Shown piece by piece: positions 1-5,213 of a stretch of 10,493 nucleotides of DNA. Source of the DNA: Burkholderiaceae bacterium. Its GTDB lineage: Bacteria > Pseudomonadota > Gammaproteobacteria > Burkholderiales > Burkholderiaceae_C. A program made the translations under genes and the position numbers. Location: NCBI GenBank assembly GCA_031256125.1, contig JAIRRE010000308.1:1-10493 (forward strand), read 5' to 3'. Position 1 is the stretch's first letter. Each line of letters begins with the position of its first letter. The notes beneath the pieces are model-generated. The model did no database searches and was not told the origin of the DNA. It saw only the letters and a program-made list of their open reading frames with translations.

Positions 1-53
1 CCATTGTGAACCGCCCAACGGCGCGGTCTGTGCAATGGGGCGCAAGGTTTTTT
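1..53 (+). repeat. Nested inverted repeats followed by a T run
   Basis: CCATTG at 1-6 is the exact reverse complement of CAATGG at 33-38. Inside it, ACCGC at 10-14 pairs with GCGGT at 23-27. A run of six T follows at 48-53, about ten bases after the outer arm. This could be the end of a terminator for a gene left of the window, or a chance palindrome cut by the window edge. The distance to the T run is too long for a standard intrinsic terminator, so confidence is low. Confidence 0.25.
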
Positions 54-59
54 CACAAA

Positions 60-83
60 GTTATCCACCGTTTGTGTGGTAAC
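60..83. promoter_or_regulatory. Imperfect dyad with a DnaA-box-like arm
   Basis: TTATCCACC at 61-69 matches eight of nine positions of the DnaA box TTATCCACA. The left arm GTTATCCAC (60-68) is mirrored by GTGGTAAC (76-83), with one extra base in the left arm. The site stands just before the AT-rich part of the exbB leader. It may be a DnaA-responsive or other transcription factor site. A single near-match box does not make an origin, and no dnaA, dnaN or parAB gene is in the window. Confidence 0.3.
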
Positions 84-248
84 AAAGTATGCGTATCGAG
101 CGTGAAGGAACCCAGCACCCACAGGCCGTCAAGTTGGTGTGTTGGTACTTTAAACCGCCTTTATTTTGTTTCGATTAGTTACAAAAAAGGAAATGTTAAC
201 AAACTTGCAGTCATTTCCCCAACGGACTTCCTGATGCTTGATTTCCCG

Positions 249-279
249 TTGCGCCCTCTGCCCTGTCACCTGCCATAAT
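249..279 (+). promoter_or_regulatory. Candidate extended -10 promoter of exbBD
   Basis: CATAAT at 274-279 matches five of six bases of the sigma-70 -10 box, and the TGC directly before it (271-273) supplies the TGn of an extended -10. The best -35 candidate, TTGCGC at 249-254, is weak and 19 bases away, which an extended -10 can tolerate. Transcription would start near 286 and give a leader of roughly 57 bases before the exbB start. No recognisable Fur box overlaps it, so iron control of this exbBD pair is not supported by the sequence. Confidence 0.45.
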
Positions 280-330
280 CAGCGCCACCCGCACATCCCC
301 CCAACGCCGTCATTGTTCTGTGTCCGGCCC

Positions 331-334
331 GGAG
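331..334 (+). promoter_or_regulatory. Shine-Dalgarno GGAG that fixes the exbB TTG start
   Basis: GGAG at 331-334 lies eight bases before TTG at 343-345. The frame stays open upstream to another TTG at 238, but the residues in between (Cys/Pro/His-rich, non-hydrophobic) do not look like an ExbB N-terminus, and the conserved protein begins just after 343. This favours the downstream TTG. Confidence 0.7.
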
Positions 335-342
335 AGCACGCT

Positions 343-1065
343 TTGATTTCCATCATACAAGCCGCTGGCTGGCCCATCTGGCCGCTGATTTTGTGTTCCA
401 TTCTGGCGCTGGCCTTCATCATTGAGCGCGCGCTCAAACTCAAACCCGGCGGCGTGGTTCCGCCGCTGTTGCTCGATGAGGCCATCGGCGTATCGCGCCA
501 AGGCGTGCCGGATGCCGAAACCGTGGGCCAGCTCGAACAGCATTCGGCGCTCGGGCGGGTCTTGGCGGCGGGTTTGCGGGCCATGAACAGCAACCCGCAA
601 TGCACCCCAGAGGAAATGCGCGCGGCCATGGAATCGGCCGGCCGCACAGTCGCGCACCAATTGGAGCGCTACCTGCCCGCGCTGGCCACCATCGCCTCCA
701 TTGCGCCGCTGCTGGGCCTGCTGGGCACGGTCATCGGCATGATCGAAATTTTCGGCTCGCAGGCGCCCACCGGAACACTCTCAGGCGGCAACCCGGCGCA
801 ACTGGCGCACGGCATTTCGACAGCGCTGTACAACACGGCGTTCGGGCTGATGGTGGCCATTCCTTCGCTCATTGGCTGGCGCTACTTCCGCGCCCGGGTC
901 GATGGCTACGTGCTGGCGCTGGAAGTGTCCGCCGAGCGCTTCGCCCACCACTTGGAACCGATGTGCCCGGGCGGCGCCCGGACCGCGCGCGATCAGGATC
1001 GCAATATGGTGCGCGACGCGGTGCGCGAGGCCGCCGCCCGCGAAGCCCGGGGAGCCGGGCAGTGA
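343..1065 (+). CDS. exbB: ExbB/TolQ/MotA-family proton channel protein
   Basis: Inner-membrane subunit of an ExbB-ExbD motor that uses the proton gradient to energise an envelope protein such as TonB. From the TTG start the protein is 240 residues, a usual ExbB/TolQ size. A first membrane helix lies near residues 11-28, followed by a long cytoplasmic stretch. The MotA/TolQ/ExbB core comes next, with helices near 112-136 (containing LLGTVIGMI) and 159-180 (containing ALYNTAFGLMVAIP). The family-typical Gly, Thr and Pro residues are present. The last roughly 35 residues form a charged Arg/Ala/Glu-rich cytoplasmic tail. The stop overlaps the exbD start, so the two are translationally coupled. 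No tonB, tolR or pal is nearby, so the partner cannot be told; naming it ExbB rather than TolQ rests on pairing with a short ExbD without other tol genes. In many betaproteobacteria this pair stands before lpxK (recalled, not checked), which is missing here. Confidence 0.9.
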   Translation: MISIIQAAGWPIWPLILCSILALAFIIERALKLKPGGVVPPLLLDEAIGVSRQGVPDAETVGQLEQHSALGRVLAAGLRAMNSNPQCTPEEMRAAMESAGRTVAHQLERYLPALATIASIAPLLGLLGTVIGMIEIFGSQAPTGTLSGGNPAQLAHGISTALYNTAFGLMVAIPSLIGWRYFRARVDGYVLALEVSAERFAHHLEPMCPGGARTARDQDRNMVRDAVREAAAREARGAGQ

Positions 1066-1472
1066 AATTCCGCTCCCGCCAGCCCGAAGAACCGGAGATG
1101 AACCTGATCCCGTTCATCGACGTGCTGCTGGTGATCCTGATCTTCCTGATGCTGACTACGACCTACAGCAAGTTCACCGAGCTGCAACTGACGCTGCCTA
1201 CGGCCAACGCCAACGCGGCCAAGGATCATCCGCGGGAGGTCGTCATCGACATCACCGCCGACGGGCGCTATGCGGTCAACCAGCAGCCCATCGAAGGCAA
1301 TGGCGCGGCCGCTCTGGCCGCCGCCCTCCACGCCGCGGCGGACAAGGACAGCATTGTCGTCATCAGCGCTGACGCGCAATCAACGCACCAGGCCGTGATT
1401 ACCGCGCTGGAAGCGGCGCGCCGCGAAGGGCTGCTGCACATCACCTTCGCCGCGCAATCGGGCGAGCAATGA
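1062..1472 (+). CDS. exbD: ExbD/TolR-family biopolymer transport protein
   Basis: Second subunit of the ExbB-ExbD motor: a single-pass inner-membrane protein with a periplasmic domain that engages the energised partner. The 136-residue protein starts at GTG 1062, overlapping the exbB TGA by four bases, with GGGAG at 1050-1054 as ribosome binding site. An in-frame ATG at 1098 is a less likely start because it would remove the charged N-terminus (KFRSRQPEEPE). The membrane helix spans about residues 15-33 and carries the family's essential Asp, here D20, in NLIPFIDVLLVILIFLM. The rest (about 45-136) is the periplasmic domain, including VVIDITADGRYAVN. The gene ends 33 bases from the tamB stop on the other strand. 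That gap holds only a 4-bp stem (CGCC 1481-1484 / GGCG 1489-1492) without a T run, so exbD transcripts may run into tamB antisense. Confidence 0.92.
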   Translation: MKFRSRQPEEPEMNLIPFIDVLLVILIFLMLTTTYSKFTELQLTLPTANANAAKDHPREVVIDITADGRYAVNQQPIEGNGAAALAAALHAAADKDSIVVISADAQSTHQAVITALEAARREGLLHITFAAQSGEQ

Positions 1473-1505
1473 CGGGCAAGCGCCAGGGGGCGTACCGGCA
1501 TCCTC

Positions 1506-4500
1506 TCACTCTGCGCCAAACGACACGCTGTAAATCAAATCCACCGCCGCATTTGCGCCAGCTTGGGCGCGCAATTGCCAACGGCGCGAGAGTTCGTAGA
1601 AGATCAACAGCGACCCCGCCGCGCCCGACAGGCTTTGCTGATACGCCGCATACAAGCGGCGCGAGAGGCGTTTGCCCAGCGTGACGCTGGCGCTTTGCAC
1701 GCCATTGGCGTCAGTGGTATTGGCAAAACTCAACTCGTCCAGTCCGAAATGCGCGGCCAGCCCCCGGCCTTCGCGTCCGCCCAGCATTGCCAGCGCCGCC
1801 GATTGCAGCATCGCTGCTTCCGCGCCGGTAGCGGGCGCGGCGTGACCGAGCAGCAACCAAGCCAGCGTCTGGCTGTCGGGCAAGGCAGGGTCGGCATACA
1901 GCCGCACGCGCGGCAGCAACGCCGTGCCTTGCACTTGCACGCCCGCTTTCTGGTTGGCGTCGTAGATCGGCCGCAGCGCCAGAATGTCCAGCGCCGGGTT
2001 GTCCACCGCGCCGGTAAAGCGGATCAGGCCGCGCGCAATGTCGAGCTTTTGCCCGTAGGCGCGAAACTGCCCGCCGACCGTATGAATGTCGCCGGTCAGT
2101 TTGGGCATGGCGGAGATCGGCCCCAACGCTGCGAGCGTGAGCGCGCCTGTCAGGCGCGTGTCGATCCCCTGTCCCTGCACGCGGAATTGATTTCCCAGGT
2201 CGATTTCGACCAGGGCATCGGTTTCAAGCAGGGTGCCCCCACGCGCCTCGCTGCGCGAGGTTGGCAGCCCTTCTTGAGGACTTGGGTTTTGGGCCGTGGT
2301 TGGATCGCGCGGCGCGTGGTTTTTCGAGCCGTGTATCACCACATCCTCGTCCAGCGCCGGCGCGCTCTGGTCGGGCAGGGTGATGCTGGCGTCATCCACC
2401 AGCAGCCGCCCGTGCGCGGTGATGGCGCTGCCATCGAGCGCCGCCTGTACGCGGCCCGAGATGGTCATTTGCCGGTCGGCTCGGATGCTGGCGCGCAGGT
2501 GGTCCAGCGTGGCGGTGAGTTGCGCTTGCGCGCGGCCGTCGATCCAGCCGGCTTGGCCAGTCGCCGTGAGCGTGCCGCCGGGGGTGGCATGCCCGCTTCT
2601 GCGGCCCGCACCGCGCAGACTGAATTCGTCGATGATCAGCCGTGCGCCGTCGAACCGCGCCCGCAGGCGACCACCGCCGAACTGCACGCCATCGACCACC
2701 GAACGCAGCGCCAGATGCTCGGCTGTGAGCGTGCCGGTGATTTGCGGGTCGCCGCGCGTGCCCGCGATATGCGCGTCCGCCGCCAATATCCCGCGCAGCC
2801 GCCAGCCCGGCGGGGCCAGCGCCGACCAAACGGCCATTTGCGGCAGCCGCGCGCTGATCTGACCCGCCACGGGCGCGGCTTCGGGCCACGCCCAGCCCAG
2901 GCCTTGCGGCGCGGACGTGAGTTGCGTGCGCACATCGACGCTGATTTGTCCGGCGCGCTCGCTGGTCCACTGCGCCTGTGCGCGCACTTCGTTGCCACTG
3001 CCATCGAGCGCCACGCGCGCCGCGCGCAATCCCGCGGCGACGCGCGTTTGCAAGCCGGTTTGCGGGTCGTTGGCGATGAGCGTCAAATCGCCCGCCGTGC
3101 GCTCCAGGCTGGCGTGCAAGTCCAGCGGCTGGCCGGGTCCGATCCGCGCGCGCCACGCCGCCGTCAGCGCCACGTCGCCGTCGATGCCGGCGGCGCGCAG
3201 ATGCTGGCCGGTCAAACCCTCAATCAGCGCCAAAGACAGCCCCGTCAGCCGCCCGCTGGTGGCAAGCAACCGGCCATCCCAGCGCGACGCATCCCAAGCC
3301 AGCGTGATGGGGGACGTTATCCCGTCGGCTGGAAATTGATCGCGCACGCGCTCGTCATCTGAGGGCAGTCCGGTGGCGGCCAGGGTTAACGCGCCCGCGC
3401 CGATGTCGAATGTGCCGTGGGTCTGAATGTCCAGCACCACTGGCTGATTCGCCGTTAGCGTCCAGACGCCGGTGCGCGGGTCTTGCGCGTGCAGGTTCAA
3501 GCTGTCCAGCGACAGATGCCAAGTCGATGGCGTGCGGGGTGTTGCCGCTTTGCCGGCGGACAGCCCGCGTGCGCTGTTGGCGCGGAACGCGGAATGTGGA
3601 ACCGCATCGGACAACCCGCCGTTGGCCGTCAGGCGCAGCGCCGCCTGCCGCTGGCCCTGATCCACCTGGCCATCGAGCGCCAACCGCGCTTGCGCCAGCG
3701 TACCGCTGAGGTTCAGGCTCAGGTCTTGCACGCGGATCGGCGCGTGGTCGGCGGCGGTTTGTACCGTTAGTGCCGGAACCGTCAGCGCGGCCTGAACGGC
3801 GGTGGCTTGGGCGTTGCGCCAACCGCCGCGCCAATCGGCCGCCAGATGCGCCTGTCCCTGCGCGTTGCCGGGCAATCGGGCCGCCAATGCCGCGTCCAGC
3901 CCCGGCAACATACGCACCCAAGCCAACAGGCGCGCCGCGTCGGATACATCGGCCTTTACGCGACCAGCGCCACTGTCCGGTGCGATGTCGCCTTGGATTG
4001 CCAGCGTAGCGCCCGGCGCGGTAAGCGCGGCCTCGACCGCACCCTGCCGCGCGTCAAATTGCCAATGCCCGTGCGCTTGCAACTGGCTGCCCGCGCCGCC
4101 AACCTGGAACGCGCCCACCGTGACGGTTTGGCCTTGCCAATCGAGGCTGGCTTGCGCGCGTTCGATGGGCAGGCTGCGTTCGGTATTGGTCAGGTCGGCG
4201 GCGGCGTGCCAGCCGCTGCCGGCGATGGGCGCAAGGTCGAACCGCCCGGTGATCGCGGTGCGTGGCGCACTCGGCCAGAGCGTGGCCAGCAACGTGCGCA
4301 GGTCGAGCCGCTCGACGCGCCCGTGTGCTTCGGGCAGCGGCTGCGCGGCCCAGGGGGCGAGTTGCGCCTGGAGATGCGCTTGCTGACGGGGCACTTGGGC
4401 GGTTTGCGCGTCCAGGGTGATCTGCAAATCCGTCAGCGGCCCACGCAGCGCGGCTTGTACGGCCAGCGGCGGGGCGGCGCTTGCGTTCAGCGCGCCACCG

Positions 4501-5213
4501 AGTGCTGCATCCAGAATCAGTGGCGCATGGGCTTGCAGGGTTGCGCTCGCGTTCAGTTCAGCGTTACCGCTTGGGGTTTCTATCCGCGCGTGGCCGATTT
4601 CCAGCGTATGCTGGTCGCTCTTATATTGATAGCGTGCAGCCAAATCATGTACCACGATGGGCATTGGTCCGGCCCAGCGCAGCTCGCCCACCGCGAGCGC
4701 ATCGACCCGCACCGTCAGCGGCAACGCGAACGATGCCGGCGGCCCGGCGGCGGGCTGCGCGGATACCGGCGTGGGCTGGTGTTCGATCACGATTTGCGCC
4801 GCGGCCAGTTGGCGCACATGCAATGTCCGGTGCAGCAGCGCGCCAGGCGACCACGACAGGCGCGCGCCGCGCACCTGCACGCGCAGGCCGCCTTGCGCCC
4901 AGGTCAGCTGATCGGCCGTACCGCCGTGGCGCAGATCGCCTTGCACGCCTTGCGCGGCGATGGGCGTCCAGCGCCCAGCCCAGCGCAGCGCGGTGGCCAG
5001 CGAGCCTTGCGTGCCCGTCCAAACCCACAGCGCCGCCAGGGTCACCACCAGCGCCAGCAACAGTCCGGCCAAAGGCAGTAGGGCCAGGCGCAGCCAGCCG
5101 CGATGGGCGTTGTGCGTTGCGTCCCGCCGATCTTCACCAGCGGTGGACGGCGGCGCGGGCGCGCCCACGCTTGCGGGCTGTTCTGCGCGTGCAACGGTCT
5201 CGTCGTCGTTCAT
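1506..5213 (-). CDS. tamB: TamB, inner-membrane-anchored translocation and assembly module
   Basis: TamB (DUF490, AsmA-like) partners TamA to bridge the periplasm. It is linked to outer-membrane protein insertion and, in the AsmA-like superfamily, to phospholipid traffic. The protein has 1235 residues, close to the roughly 1260 of E. coli TamB. A disordered N-terminus (1-39) is followed by one membrane helix (about 40-65). A long beta-rich region with repeating alternate-hydrophobic strands comes next, and the conserved TamB C-terminal domain occupies roughly the last 300-350 residues (LDILALRPIYDANQKAG, then LPRVRLYADPALPDSQTLAW, and the terminal LIYSVSFGAE). The ATG at 5213 shares one base with the tamA TGA (TGATG). 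The frame runs further upstream to 5552, but that part overlaps tamA and is a shadow. No strong Shine-Dalgarno is seen, so coupling to tamA is likely. Insert-like stretches lie near residues 962-992 and 535-563; the conserved blocks around them are intact. Confidence 0.93.
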   Translation of the reverse strand: MNDDETVARAEQPASVGAPAPPSTAGEDRRDATHNAHRGWLRLALLPLAGLLLALVVTLAALWVWTGTQGSLATALRWAGRWTPIAAQGVQGDLRHGGTADQLTWAQGGLRVQVRGARLSWSPGALLHRTLHVRQLAAAQIVIEHQPTPVSAQPAAGPPASFALPLTVRVDALAVGELRWAGPMPIVVHDLAARYQYKSDQHTLEIGHARIETPSGNAELNASATLQAHAPLILDAALGGALNASAAPPLAVQAALRGPLTDLQITLDAQTAQVPRQQAHLQAQLAPWAAQPLPEAHGRVERLDLRTLLATLWPSAPRTAITGRFDLAPIAGSGWHAAADLTNTERSLPIERAQASLDWQGQTVTVGAFQVGGAGSQLQAHGHWQFDARQGAVEAALTAPGATLAIQGDIAPDSGAGRVKADVSDAARLLAWVRMLPGLDAALAARLPGNAQGQAHLAADWRGGWRNAQATAVQAALTVPALTVQTAADHAPIRVQDLSLNLSGTLAQARLALDGQVDQGQRQAALRLTANGGLSDAVPHSAFRANSARGLSAGKAATPRTPSTWHLSLDSLNLHAQDPRTGVWTLTANQPVVLDIQTHGTFDIGAGALTLAATGLPSDDERVRDQFPADGITSPITLAWDASRWDGRLLATSGRLTGLSLALIEGLTGQHLRAAGIDGDVALTAAWRARIGPGQPLDLHASLERTAGDLTLIANDPQTGLQTRVAAGLRAARVALDGSGNEVRAQAQWTSERAGQISVDVRTQLTSAPQGLGWAWPEAAPVAGQISARLPQMAVWSALAPPGWRLRGILAADAHIAGTRGDPQITGTLTAEHLALRSVVDGVQFGGGRLRARFDGARLIIDEFSLRGAGRRSGHATPGGTLTATGQAGWIDGRAQAQLTATLDHLRASIRADRQMTISGRVQAALDGSAITAHGRLLVDDASITLPDQSAPALDEDVVIHGSKNHAPRDPTTAQNPSPQEGLPTSRSEARGGTLLETDALVEIDLGNQFRVQGQGIDTRLTGALTLAALGPISAMPKLTGDIHTVGGQFRAYGQKLDIARGLIRFTGAVDNPALDILALRPIYDANQKAGVQVQGTALLPRVRLYADPALPDSQTLAWLLLGHAAPATGAEAAMLQSAALAMLGGREGRGLAAHFGLDELSFANTTDANGVQSASVTLGKRLSRRLYAAYQQSLSGAAGSLLIFYELSRRWQLRAQAGANAAVDLIYSVSFGAE
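2231..2330. repeat. Palindromic insert-like stretch inside tamB
   Basis: CCTCGC (2246-2251) and GCGAGG (2255-2260) form a perfect 6-bp stem with a 3-base loop. It is enclosed by the near-matching arms GGGTGCC (2231-2237) and GGCAGCCC (2263-2270). The stretch up to about 2330 encodes TamB residues of about 962-996 (HAPRDPTTAQNPSPQEG and so on). These are hydrophilic and unlike the beta-strand pattern on both sides. They separate two typical TamB blocks, LPDQSAPALDEDVVI and ALVEIDLGNQFRVQGQG. I read it as a small repetitive element absorbed in frame into a linker. The boundaries are approximate, and proof needs other copies in the genome. Confidence 0.4.
3581..3594. repeat. Two tandem copies of CGCGGAA in tamB
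   Basis: CGCGGAA occurs twice in a row (3581-3587 and 3588-3594). On the coding strand this gives the peptide HSAFRANSAR. It sits in a hydrophilic segment of about 28 residues (TamB about 535-563) between strand-like blocks (ALRLTANGGL and TWHLSLDSLNLHA). It may mark a second small repeat-derived linker, but two copies of a 7-mer in GC-rich DNA can arise by chance. Confidence 0.25.

Larger units (their letters stand above)
1..342. promoter_or_regulatory. Non-coding leader upstream of exbB
   Basis: No convincing gene lies here. The only open frame of any length (GTG at 6 to 278, 90 codons) has no family resemblance and no good ribosome binding site. The stretch from about 140 to 235 is much richer in A and T than the rest of the window, with runs such as TTTATTTTG and ACAAAAAAGG, which fits a promoter or protein-binding region. 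A dyad with a DnaA-box-like arm, an edge hairpin and a promoter candidate are listed separately. A minus-strand gene could start at the left edge (CAT at 2-4), but only one codon would be inside the window, so it is not called. Confidence 0.6.

Noticed and set aside
6..278. A 90-codon open frame in the leader, GTG start
   Set aside because: No family resemblance, no ribosome binding site, and its span includes the AT-rich and promoter-like sequences.
238..342. Longer exbB start at TTG 238
   Set aside because: The extra 35 residues are Cys/Pro/His-rich and not ExbB-like, they overlap the extended -10 candidate, and TTG 343 has a properly spaced GGAG.
1469..1684. A small plus-strand frame whose ATG overlaps the exbD stop (ATGA), in the place where lpxK might start
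   Set aside because: The 71-residue product is basic and low in complexity, shows no LpxK features, and from 1506 on lies antisense to the conserved end of tamB.
1563..3362. A 599-codon open frame on the plus strand, opposite tamB
   Set aside because: Its product is Arg/Gln/Ala-rich with no domain pattern, and it lies antisense to a well-conserved TamB. Long antisense frames are expected in GC-rich DNA with strong third-position bias.
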